Assembly (NCBI GenBank): GCA_035760665.1
Contig: DASTSN010000113.1
Span: 1-26,660, forward strand
Length of the DNA: 26,660 nucleotides
Source of the DNA: DASTSN01 sp035760665
Lineage (GTDB): Bacteria; Bacteroidota; Bacteroidia; Chitinophagales; Chitinophagaceae
Reading direction: 5' to 3'
Shown here piece after piece: positions 8,691 to 15,283 of this stretch. A program made the translations under genes and the position numbers. The notes beneath the pieces are model-generated. The model ran no database searches and was not told the origin of the DNA. It was given only the letters and a program-made list of their open reading frames with translations. Within the stretch, counting starts at the first letter, position 1. Each line of letters starts with the position of its first letter.

Positions 8691-9646
8691 AGAATTGGAT
8701 AATTCAACTCAATTTTCATATGAAGACTGTCTTCATGCGTAACAGGATCAGTAAAATATTTTTCGTAATTTGTTGCCACTTGCTGTAGCGTTTTGTCAAT
8801 TTTATATCGTTCCATAGCTTCATACAATTTATGTATTCCCTGATATGGCCCTTCATATTCCCCTACAAGCATTCTTCCATTTCCAGGCATCTTTAAGTAT
8901 ACTATATCAGCTGTTTCCGGAGCTCTTTTGATCACCGGAATGCCGGCCAGTATCTCAACGGTATCGTTGCCCTTATTTTTAAAAGCTGCCATCCTCAGAT
9001 TATTGACCCGTAAATGATATTTTTTTGTATATCCTTCAAGTTCATCGAACATTTCTCTTAAGGTATTTACAGAGTTTTCTTTACGTGTTCTTGTCATTTT
9101 TGTTATAACAAGGGTGTCTGTAATTCTTTTAATTGAAATTTGAAATCCATATGCATACTTTGGATTTTCCGAAAATCGTTTTAGATTATTCAGGCCCGTC
9201 AGCATTTCACGCGAGGGGCTAATTATCTCTTTTAGCCACCCAATCGGTGAATAAGATTTTGCCCATGTTACATTTGTTGCCATACCAAATGAATCAGGGA
9301 TAGCAAACAAAGCATGGTAAATAGTTTTATCTGCCTTTTGCTCTTTAGCAAAAATTTCGGTAGGAGTTATTTTTATAAAGGTAAACCGTAGACTGTCGTT
9401 TTGCTGTGAATGGGTATTTGTAGTAAGGCCTGAATCGGCATATGCTAAAATCTCATCCTGTTTACTTTTTAAATCAGGAAACCAATGTGACCAATTATTC
9501 GGATTGCTTAACTGGTCCGACACAATTTGTACGGGAGCAGAAATATGCACTGTTTTTTTTACATAAAATCTGAATGGAAAAACTATTAAAATGACTATTA
9601 ATAATATGGTAATCCCAGCTAAAATAAATAAGATTCTTTTCTTCAT
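8687..9646 (-). CDS. Membrane-anchored SRPBCC-domain plus GyrI-like effector-binding protein
   Basis: A 319-residue protein with one N-terminal membrane segment (about 5-24, ILFILAGITILLIVILIVF). An SRPBCC/START-like ligand-binding domain follows (about 30-165, with VHISAPVQIVSDQLSNPNNW), then a GyrI-like/AraC-effector-binding domain (about 205-319) with LVGEYEGPYQGI and the closing pattern ending IELNYPIL. Both domain types bind small hydrophobic molecules or modulate partners, but this protein has no DNA-binding part. ATG 9646 was chosen because the longer frame starts at TTG 9679 and the ATG gives a clean signal-anchor. The upstream HD-domain gene lies 76 bases away on the same strand. Ligand and function are unknown. 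Confidence 0.85.
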   Translation of the reverse strand: MKKRILFILAGITILLIVILIVFPFRFYVKKTVHISAPVQIVSDQLSNPNNWSHWFPDLKSKQDEILAYADSGLTTNTHSQQNDSLRFTFIKITPTEIFAKEQKADKTIYHALFAIPDSFGMATNVTWAKSYSPIGWLKEIISPSREMLTGLNNLKRFSENPKYAYGFQISIKRITDTLVITKMTRTRKENSVNTLREMFDELEGYTKKYHLRVNNLRMAAFKNKGNDTVEILAGIPVIKRAPETADIVYLKMPGNGRMLVGEYEGPYQGIHKLYEAMERYKIDKTLQQVATNYEKYFTDPVTHEDSLHMKIELNYPIL

Positions 9647-9722
9647 TTCTGTAATGCTGTTCTTATTTAAAAACCTCAAGATTTATTATTAGTTATAAAC
9701 GAAACGTTAAAGTAAAAAAAGT

Positions 9723-10265
9723 TTACACAACATTTTTCTGTTTGTCAATAACAAAGCCAATCAGATCTTCCAGCGAATAGCCGGTGCGGGACACAGCATC
9801 CTGAATGTCTTCACGGCTAACCTGCGCGGCAAAGGAAGGTGTTTTCAGCTTTTTCAAAATGCTTTTTACGTCCATACCTTCGTAACGGGCAGGGCGGATG
9901 AGCGCCGCCGCATGAATAAAACCTGAGAGTTCATCAAATGCATAGATCATTTTATCCATATTGTTCTGCGGCTCCACACCAAAATAGCGCGGGCCGTGTG
10001 AGGCAATGCAGTGGATCACGTCCGGATCAATGTGTCTTCTTTCCAGTTCTTCAATGATCACCCGGCAGTGCTGCTGCGGGAATTTTTCCCAGTCGGCATC
10101 ATGCAGCAGCCCGGCCAGTTCCCATTTCAGGGCTGTTTGCTCATCGGCCTGCTCTTTTTCCAATGCCCAGGCTTTCATCACGGCTGCCACTTGCCGCATA
10201 TGCAGCCGCAGGCGTTCGTTGGGCACCCATTCCTGGAGTAATGCATTGGCTTCGGCAATGCTCAT
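9723..10265 (-). CDS. HD-domain hydrolase
   Basis: Encodes a 180-residue HD-superfamily phosphohydrolase from ATG 10265. The metal-binding signature is visible: a His in RLHMRQVAAVM, the His-Asp pair in GLLHDADWEKFP, a His in HCIASHGP and an Asp in YAFDELSGF. Members hydrolyse phosphoester bonds in nucleotides or related substrates; this one's substrate cannot be read from sequence. Two ATG starts are possible. The longer form begins at 10325, but a -7 box (TATTTTTG, 10335-10342) would put the transcript start about three bases before that ATG. The 10265 start has an upstream GGAAA and begins with the family-typical EANALLQEW helix, so it is preferred. An SRPBCC-GyrI gene follows on the same strand. 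Confidence 0.85.
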   Translation of the reverse strand: MSIAEANALLQEWVPNERLRLHMRQVAAVMKAWALEKEQADEQTALKWELAGLLHDADWEKFPQQHCRVIIEELERRHIDPDVIHCIASHGPRYFGVEPQNNMDKMIYAFDELSGFIHAAALIRPARYEGMDVKSILKKLKTPSFAAQVSREDIQDAVSRTGYSLEDLIGFVIDKQKNVV

Positions 10266-10334
10266 CAGGTTTCCAAGATTTTTCGGATCGCCAAAATTTG
10301 TTCTGCCAAGATTGTGTGTTGCCATTTTTTTGAA

Positions 10335-10342
10335 CAAAAATA
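10335..10342 (-). promoter_or_regulatory. Candidate Bacteroidota -7 box for the HD-domain gene
   Basis: TATTTTTG on the minus strand fits TAnnTTTG exactly. No convincing -33 TTTG was found at the usual distance. The predicted transcript start is near 10328. Confidence 0.45.
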
Positions 10343-10499
10343 TCTGATTGTAAACTTTTCATCCACCCGTTCGGCTGAATAAATGTGGTTTTAGCTGGTA
10401 AAATCTACCGGTTTAAAGTGAGTAATTTAGAATGTTGTCAAAATTTTTATTGAAAATCAATTTATTATAAAGGTTCTATAAAAAATTAGTGTCTTCTTT

Positions 10500-10532
10500 T
10501 TTGGAAATGCAACCTGATGCTGCCTATCTTTG
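10500..10532 (+). promoter_or_regulatory. Bacteroidota sigma-ABfr-type promoter of the rplM operon
   Basis: A -33 element TTTG at 10500-10503 and a -7 element TATCTTTG at 10525-10532 (exact TAnnTTTG) are separated by 21 bases. Transcription should start near 10539, giving a leader of about 49 bases before rplM. Confidence 0.75.
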
Positions 10533-10548
10533 CGCTCCGTTTTTAAAC

Positions 10549-10572
10549 CGGTTACCGGGATGGCGGTAACCA
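10549..10572 (+). promoter_or_regulatory. Hairpin in the rplM 5' leader (candidate ribosomal-protein autoregulatory element)
   Basis: GGTTACCG (10550-10557) pairs perfectly with CGGTAACC (10564-10571) around the loop GGATGG. The stem lies 16 bases before the rplM ATG, inside the predicted untranslated leader. Ribosomal-protein leaders with such stems are known, and I recall an L13 leader motif reported for Bacteroidia. Whether this is that motif needs a covariance-model search. Confidence 0.5.
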
Positions 10573-10587
10573 TAAATACAAATTCAA

Positions 10588-11031
10588 ATGAGCAAATTAC
10601 ATTTTACAACAAAACATGCGAATGCGGCTACCGTGCAGCGTAACTGGTATGTTGTGGACGGTACCAATCAAACCGTAGGACGTATGTGTGCTAAAATTGC
10701 CGCTGTTTTACGCGGTAAAAACAAAGCATACTATACGCCTCACGTTGACTGTGGAGATTATGTTATCGTAATCAACTGCGATAAAGTGGTATTCACCGGT
10801 AACAAACTAGAAGATAAAGTGTATGACACATTCAGCGGTTACCCGGGTGGCCGGAAAGAGGAGTCAGCAAAAAACCTGCTGAAGCGTCGCCCCGAGGTGG
10901 TCATTGAAAGAGCTGTGAAAGGCATGCTGCCGAAAAATCGTCTTGGACGCAAAATGTACAAGAAACTTTTCGTGTACGTAGGTGCTGAGCATCCGCATAC
11001 GGCCCAGCAACCCAAAGCGCTTAAATTCTGA
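10588..11031 (+). CDS. rplM: 50S ribosomal protein L13 (uL13)
   Basis: Encodes 147 residues of the large-subunit protein uL13, an early-assembly 23S rRNA-binding protein. Recognisable family blocks are RNWYVVDGTNQTVGRMC, AAVLRGKNKAYYTPHVDCGD, DTFSGYPGG and VKGMLPKNRLGRKMYKKL, near-universally conserved in the family, and the protein ends HPHTAQQPKAL plus two residues. Length matches bacterial L13. It is the first gene of the cluster, followed by rpsI after 50 bases, as in most bacteria, and has a clear promoter and a hairpin leader upstream. Confidence 0.98.
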   Translation: MSKLHFTTKHANAATVQRNWYVVDGTNQTVGRMCAKIAAVLRGKNKAYYTPHVDCGDYVIVINCDKVVFTGNKLEDKVYDTFSGYPGGRKEESAKNLLKRRPEVVIERAVKGMLPKNRLGRKMYKKLFVYVGAEHPHTAQQPKALKF

Positions 11032-11051
11032 ATCAAACATTAATAAACCAT

Positions 11052-11069
11052 TCCCGGTACTGACCGGGA
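11052..11069 (+). other. Intergenic hairpin between rplM and rpsI
   Basis: TCCCGGT and ACCGGGA form a perfect 7-bp stem around ACTG. No T-run follows, so it is not a standard terminator. It starts 20 bases after the rplM stop and ends 12 bases before the rpsI ATG, and may tune translation or mRNA stability. Confidence 0.6.
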
Positions 11070-11081
11070 TAATCAATAAAT

Positions 11082-11471
11082 ATGGAAAAGCAAAAAAACG
11101 GTGTAGGCCGTCGTAAAGAAGCTGTGACAAGGGTTTTCCTGTCAAAGGGAGACGGAAAGATCACAGTTAACGACAAAGATTATAAAGAATATTTTCCGCT
11201 GGTGTACCTGCAAAACCAGGTGGAACGCCCTTTCAAAACCATCGATGCTGTTGGAAAATTTGATGTGAAAATCAATGCCAACGGCGGCGGTGTAAAAGGC
11301 CAGGCTGAGGCAGCCATGCTGGGTATTTCCCGTGTATTGGTGGAAATCAATCCTGACTTCCGTCCGGCTCTTAAAGCAGCGGGTCTGCTCAAACGCGACC
11401 CAAGATCTGTTGAGCGTAAGAAATTTGGTCACAAGAAAGCCCGTCGCAGCTACCAGTTCTCTAAACGTTAA
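11082..11471 (+). CDS. rpsI: 30S ribosomal protein S9 (uS9)
   Basis: A 129-residue small-subunit protein whose C-terminal tail reaches the P-site tRNA. The signature blocks are GVGRRKEAVTRVFL near the start, GGGVKGQAEAAMLGISRVL in the middle and the basic tail ending ARRSYQFSKR, with the invariant terminal Lys-Arg that contacts tRNA. Length is normal for the family. It sits between rplM and rpsB, and the ATG at 11082 follows an A-rich stretch typical of Bacteroidota translation starts. Confidence 0.98.
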   Translation: MEKQKNGVGRRKEAVTRVFLSKGDGKITVNDKDYKEYFPLVYLQNQVERPFKTIDAVGKFDVKINANGGGVKGQAEAAMLGISRVLVEINPDFRPALKAAGLLKRDPRSVERKKFGHKKARRSYQFSKR

Positions 11472-11482
11472 CAACCGCTGCC

Positions 11483-11499
11483 GGTTACTATTTGTAACC
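11483..11499 (+). other. Intergenic hairpin between rpsI and rpsB
   Basis: GGTTAC and GTAACC form a perfect 6-bp stem around TATTT. The arms repeat most of the stem sequence of the rplM leader hairpin (GGTTACC/GGTAACC). There is no T-tract directly after it. Confidence 0.5.
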
Positions 11500-11564
11500 T
11501 GTTTAATAAAAATTGTAAAAAATCAGCTAACGGCAATACGCCAATAGCTAAAAGCCTAAATAAA

Positions 11565-12440
11565 ATGGAAAATAACACTTCCCTTCAACAGCAACTTTTG
11601 GAAGCTGGTGTACATTTCGGTCACCTGCGCAAGAAGTGGAACCCGAAGATGTTGCCTTACATTTTCGCCGAAAAGAAAGGTATTCATATCATCGACCTGA
11701 ACAAGACCGTGGAATACTTGCAGGAAACGGCAGCTGCCATGAAGCAAATTGCCCGCAGCGGTAAGAAAATCTTGTTTGTCGGTACCAAAAAACAGGCAAA
11801 GGATATCATTACCGAATGTGCCAAAAAGGTAAACATGCCTTATGTAACAGAACGCTGGCTGGGTGGTATGCTGACCAACTTTAACACCGTACGCAAGAGT
11901 GTGAAGAAAATGCAGAGTATTGAAAAGATGCTGAACGATGGCAGTTTTGACAGCATTACCAAGAAAGAACGCCTGACCCTCAGTCGCGATAAAGAAAAAA
12001 TGGAAAAAGTACTGGGTGGGATAGCTCAACTGGGAAGGGTTCCGGCCGCTTTGTTCATCGTTGATATCGGTCATGAGCACATCGCTCTGTCCGAAGCAAA
12101 ACGTCTTGGCATCACTACATTTGGTGTGGTGGATACCAACTGCGATCCCAACAAAGTGGATTTTGCAATCCCGGCCAACGATGATGCGACAAAATCTATC
12201 GCCATTATTGCCAACTATATTACAGCTGCCATTGCTGAGGGATTAGCCGAGCGCCAGGCTGCCAAAGACGAAGAAGTAGAAGAGCAATTGACTGATGACG
12301 AGAAAGAGAAAAGAGCAGCCCGCCTGGAGGCTGAAGCACAGGCTGAAGGCCGTTCGGGTGGCCGCTCACGCGGAGGTAGTGGTGCAGGTCAGCCCAAACG
12401 TCGTACGCCCAGTAGCCCCAGGAGAACCAGTGCCAGATAA
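11565..12440 (+). CDS. rpsB: 30S ribosomal protein S2 (uS2) with extended charged tail
   Basis: A 291-residue S2 protein, which helps bind S1 and mRNA on the small subunit. Family blocks include LLEAGVHFGHLRKKWNPKM, RWLGGMLTNFNTVRKSVKKM and ALFIVDIGHEHIALSEAKRL. The globular part ends near residue 231. It is followed by about 60 extra residues, first acidic (KDEEVEEQLTDDEKEK) and then rich in Gly, Ser, Arg and Pro to the stop. E. coli S2 has 241 residues, so the tail accounts for the excess length. Gene order rpsB-tsf is widely conserved. Confidence 0.97.
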   Translation: MENNTSLQQQLLEAGVHFGHLRKKWNPKMLPYIFAEKKGIHIIDLNKTVEYLQETAAAMKQIARSGKKILFVGTKKQAKDIITECAKKVNMPYVTERWLGGMLTNFNTVRKSVKKMQSIEKMLNDGSFDSITKKERLTLSRDKEKMEKVLGGIAQLGRVPAALFIVDIGHEHIALSEAKRLGITTFGVVDTNCDPNKVDFAIPANDDATKSIAIIANYITAAIAEGLAERQAAKDEEVEEQLTDDEKEKRAARLEAEAQAEGRSGGRSRGGSGAGQPKRRTPSSPRRTSAR

Positions 12441-12452
12441 TTGCATGGCTAA

Positions 12453-12472
12453 CGGCTGCGGGATATCAGCCG
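12453..12472 (+). other. Intergenic hairpin between rpsB and tsf
   Basis: CGGCTG and CAGCCG form a 6-bp stem around CGGGATAT, starting 12 bases after the rpsB stop. The following bases are not a T-run, so termination is unlikely. Confidence 0.5.
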
Positions 12473-12536
12473 CTTTGCGATGAATTGATTTACGACGCAC
12501 AATGAAGTGGGTAACAAGAAAAAGAATTATTTAATG

Positions 12537-12550
12537 CCGATGAAAATCGG
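12537..12550 (+). other. Small GNRA-type hairpin upstream of tsf
   Basis: CCGAT and ATCGG pair around a GAAA tetraloop, a very stable loop class. The stem ends 18 bases before the tsf ATG, so it could affect ribosome access. Confidence 0.45.
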
Positions 12551-12568
12551 GTAAAATAGTAAAGTGTT

Positions 12569-13405
12569 ATGTCAACAGTAACAATCAGTGCACAGGATAT
12601 AAATAAATTACGCCAGATGACCGGCGCCGGCATGATGGATTGCCGCAAAGCCCTTACAGAAACAAATGGTGATTTTGAAGCAGCAATTGACTGGCTGCGC
12701 AAGCAGGGCCAGAAGGTGGCAGCTAAAAGAAGCGACCGTGAAGCAAAAGAAGGTGTAGTGATTGCGCAAACAACCGCTGATAACAAAACCGGGATCATCG
12801 TTTGTGTAAGCTGCGAAACAGACTTCGTCAGTAAGAATGCGGATTTTGTAAATTTTGGCAAAGCCATTGCCGATGCAGCTATCAACAATAACGTTAAAAG
12901 CCTTGATGAATTACTGAGTACAAAAGCCGGTAACCTGACTGTGGCAGAAATGGTGAATGAAAAACTAGCTACCATCGGGGAAAAAATTGGAGTCACTCGT
13001 TTTGAGAGAGTCGACGCTCCATATGTAGCATCCTATATTCATGGTGCTTACCGCATTGGTGTGCTGGTAGGACTGGATAAAGAAGCAGCTGAAGCCGGGA
13101 AAGATGTGGCGATGCAAATTGCAGCGCTGAACCCTGTAGCTGTAGATGCCTCCAGCGTTCCTGCCGATATCATTGCCCGCGAACGGGACATCATCCTGGA
13201 GCAAATGAAACAAGATCCAAAAATGGCTGGCAAACCAGAGGAGATGGTTGCTAAAATTGCCGAAGGAAAACTGGGAGCATTCTTTAAAGAACAAACACTG
13301 ACTGCCCAGGCTTTTGTAATAGATGGTGGTAAAACCGTAGGTGATTACCTGAAAGAAGCCGGTAACTTAAAAGTAACTGAATTCAAGAGGGTGGCACTAG
13401 GTTAA
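12569..13405 (+). CDS. tsf: Elongation factor Ts
   Basis: A 278-residue guanine-nucleotide exchange factor that recycles EF-Tu by displacing GDP. The N-terminal domain carries the signature LRQMTGAGMMDCRKAL, and the core carries the conserved CETDFVSKN and the EF-Tu-contacting region around HGAYRIGVLVGL. Length is close to that of E. coli EF-Ts. It is the last gene of the ribosomal-protein operon and is followed by a strong terminator. Confidence 0.98.
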   Translation: MSTVTISAQDINKLRQMTGAGMMDCRKALTETNGDFEAAIDWLRKQGQKVAAKRSDREAKEGVVIAQTTADNKTGIIVCVSCETDFVSKNADFVNFGKAIADAAINNNVKSLDELLSTKAGNLTVAEMVNEKLATIGEKIGVTRFERVDAPYVASYIHGAYRIGVLVGLDKEAAEAGKDVAMQIAALNPVAVDASSVPADIIARERDIILEQMKQDPKMAGKPEEMVAKIAEGKLGAFFKEQTLTAQAFVIDGGKTVGDYLKEAGNLKVTEFKRVALG

Positions 13406-13430
13406 TTCGCCATTATTAATAAAATTGTAA

Positions 13431-13464
13431 AGAGGCTGTTGTTCAAACAGCCTCTATTGTTTGT
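13431..13464. terminator. Bidirectional intrinsic terminator between tsf and the convergent lipoprotein gene
   Basis: AGAGGCTGTT and AACAGCCTCT form a perfect 10-bp stem around GTTCA. On the + strand ATTGTTTGT follows; on the - strand the stem is followed by a T-rich stretch (TTACAATTTTATT). It can therefore end both tsf and the oppositely oriented gene at 13479. Confidence 0.85.
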
Positions 13465-13478
13465 AAAACATCACAGTG

Positions 13479-14501
13479 TTATTTTCTAAAAACAGTGACT
13501 TCATCAGTTCCACTGCATCCATTCGCATCTGTTACTGTAAGAGTGTAAGTAGTGGTTTGAGAAGGATGAACATTAATTTCTTTTTGATTGAAAACTGATT
13601 TTCCATCGCTCCAGGAGTATGTATATGGTGCCACACCTCCACTACCATTTCCCTGTAGCTTTACAAATTGACTACTATTCTTGTAAATCACACGGTCTTC
13701 TCCTGCATCAGCAATGGATTGTTCAAAATCATAAATAGTCGTTTTCCCTTTAATGCCAATAGCTATTGCATCCACATTTCCGAGGTAATTTATCCACCTC
13801 GGATAGGGTGCTCCTACGGTTAATCGTATACCACCGCCGGTGGCATCATTGACAATTTTCGCAGCCGGATATTTTTTGATGATATTTTTAAGTGTGTAAA
13901 TGTGTCCTCCAAAATCAGGGTCAATTGGATCCACTCCTTCATTCCACCAGACGCCTTTTGTTGCATCCCAGGTTTGCCATTCATTCAGCTTTGTTTTTTG
14001 AATGATTGGTGGCTTATCTCCGGGAAAAGTTCCATCCTGGTAGCGTGGTACAAATAACAGGGGAAAATCAGTGACCCCATCACCACTGGTGTCTATTTGC
14101 AATACAATAAATGGCGCATCAACAGTATCTGTACTTACGTGTTGCACATACGTCAAAAATTTTAATTGCGTTATATCGGATAATAGTACTCCATTATAAC
14201 TAGTATCTCTGATGCGAACAAGCGAGCTTATATTTACCAGCGAAAATTGTACACTTCCTTTATTAAAAAAAGTGCCTGCGGGACCATTCATGAATTGTAC
14301 CGTATTACCGTTCTTTTGTTGTTTTACCCAGCCATTCAAATTGCAATCCGTAACATTAACGAAATTATTTATTTCATTGCCGGGAAAATCATTATCGTGC
14401 CCGGGATGGGGCCAAGGTAATTTCTCGCACCCGAAAAACAATAAAGTAGCGACTCCTGTAATAATAAAGTAATTAAGCTTTTTAGCAGTAAAGTATTTCA
14501 T
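13479..14501 (-). CDS. Lipoprotein with unnamed beta-rich N-terminal domain and C-terminal PKD-like domain
   Basis: A 340-residue protein whose signal ends LLFFGC (Cys25). Residues about 47-250 form a domain I do not recognise by name. It opens VTDCNLNGWVKQ and contains RYQDG, EWQTWDATKGVWW and AAKIVNDATGGGIRLTVGAP, and ends with a TTIYDFE strand. A PKD/SprB-like immunoglobulin-type domain follows (about 255-340) with GVAPYTYSWSDG and YTLTVTDANGCSGTDEV. The same two-domain layout occurs in the T9SS protein at 24037-25461, so the two are paralogues; this copy is lipid-anchored and has no sorting domain. It could present an adhesive or ligand-binding domain on the cell surface, but no enzyme motif is visible. 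Confidence 0.8.
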   Translation of the reverse strand: MKYFTAKKLNYFIITGVATLLFFGCEKLPWPHPGHDNDFPGNEINNFVNVTDCNLNGWVKQQKNGNTVQFMNGPAGTFFNKGSVQFSLVNISSLVRIRDTSYNGVLLSDITQLKFLTYVQHVSTDTVDAPFIVLQIDTSGDGVTDFPLLFVPRYQDGTFPGDKPPIIQKTKLNEWQTWDATKGVWWNEGVDPIDPDFGGHIYTLKNIIKKYPAAKIVNDATGGGIRLTVGAPYPRWINYLGNVDAIAIGIKGKTTIYDFEQSIADAGEDRVIYKNSSQFVKLQGNGSGGVAPYTYSWSDGKSVFNQKEINVHPSQTTTYTLTVTDANGCSGTDEVTVFRK

Positions 14502-14564
14502 AAAAAAAATTTTAATGGATAAATAGTTTTATGATTGCAGGGGTAAGGTAATATGCCTTTGAAC

Positions 14565-14604
14565 CTTTGAAAAATATAATCGCTTAACAGGCGATTTAAG
14601 CGAT
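14565..14604 (-). terminator. Intrinsic terminator downstream of the efflux operon
   Basis: ATCGCTTAA (14579-14587) pairs perfectly with TTAAGCGAT (14596-14604) around an 8-base loop. On the minus strand the stem is followed by TATATTTTTC. It lies about 170 bases past the last gene of the operon (stop at 14777). Confidence 0.6.
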
Positions 14605-14776
14605 AGTTATAATAATTCGGCTGACAAAATATTTCTATGGAATTATTTTATTGTTTATCGAAAATTAGCGCTGCTTGTTTCGATTTTTTATTCTTTACAA
14701 TTGATGGAATTACGAATATTGATGGAAAAATTTGATCTCTTTTTCATAGAGCAAACTTTACTGGCGCAGACAGTTA

Positions 14777-14929
14777 TTAAAAAGGGCAAAAACCTGTGAA
14801 AGAAGATTGCCATAGGTTCAGGCCAACAAAACCCGTCAGCAAAAGCCATTTAATATTTACAAAATAGGCTAATAAAATGCTTGTCAGTACAATAGTTCCC
14901 GCAACGGCTCTTACAATTTTTTCTCGCAT
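14777..14929 (-). CDS. Small DUF2892-like (YgaP-type) inner-membrane protein
   Basis: This 50-residue reading frame begins at ATG 14929 and ends at TAA 14777. It starts MREKIVRAVAGTIVLTSILL and ends LNLWQSSFTGFCPF. The pattern of a charged start, two hydrophobic helices (about 11-24 and 28-40) and the closing NLxQSxFTGFCP matches the DUF2892 family of tiny membrane proteins, which occur alone or fused to rhodanese domains. It ends right after the FCP motif, slightly shorter than usual members. It begins 26 bases after the PII-like gene on the same strand and is probably the last gene of the RND efflux operon. Its role is unknown; the single Cys near the C-terminus may be a metal or sulfur ligand. 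Confidence 0.85.
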   Translation of the reverse strand: MREKIVRAVAGTIVLTSILLAYFVNIKWLLLTGFVGLNLWQSSFTGFCPF

Positions 14930-14955
14930 GTCTATTTTTTTGTTATTGAATTTAT

Positions 14956-15273
14956 TTACGCATGATGATAACTGGATTGCTCAACCGAAAGGATAAAAGC
15001 ACGGATAGGAAAACCTGACGGCTGTTCAAGGTTGTATTGTGTAATCAGCTGCATGGTTTGGCCGGCGGCTTCCGCATTTGTGAAGCTGAAAAACATCAAC
15101 GAATCATATTCGCCATCTTTGTTGCCAAACCAGTCATCCAGCAAATTCAAGTCGTGATCATCTTTAATCCCCGTGGTTTCTGATACGCTGAACACACTGA
15201 CACGAGCTTTATGCAGGATGTTCGTTACAACCTTTTTGTGATCAGTTAAACAGGTTACTACCAGTAGTTTCAT
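14956..15273 (-). CDS. Small PII-like/ferredoxin-fold protein of the RND operon
   Basis: A 105-residue soluble protein starting MKLLVVTCLTDHKKVVTNIL, with a beta-alpha-beta beginning and an overall pattern resembling GlnB/PII-like small trimeric proteins. No T-loop uridylylation Tyr can be assigned with confidence. It starts 10 bases after the RND pump stop, so it is translationally close to the pump. Small ferredoxin-fold proteins (for example the DUF3240 group) are known beside metal-type RND pumps, which supports a regulatory or accessory role, but family assignment is by pattern only. The C-terminus ends SSYHHA, with two adjacent His. Confidence 0.65.
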   Translation of the reverse strand: MKLLVVTCLTDHKKVVTNILHKARVSVFSVSETTGIKDDHDLNLLDDWFGNKDGEYDSLMFFSFTNAEAAGQTMQLITQYNLEQPSGFPIRAFILSVEQSSYHHA

Positions 15274-15283
15274 GTTATTATAT

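Noticed and set aside
9647..9679. TTG-initiated extension of the SRPBCC-GyrI gene
   Set aside because: ATG 9646 yields a normal signal-anchor, and the TTG would add 11 residues before it without need.
11556..12080. 174-codon frame antisense to rpsB
   Set aside because: It is fully contained in a conserved ribosomal-protein gene and has no recognisable domain.
14670..14729. A 19-codon minus-strand frame starting MKKRSNFS after the DUF2892-like gene
   Set aside because: Too short, no family resemblance and no start signal; it overlaps the direct repeat.
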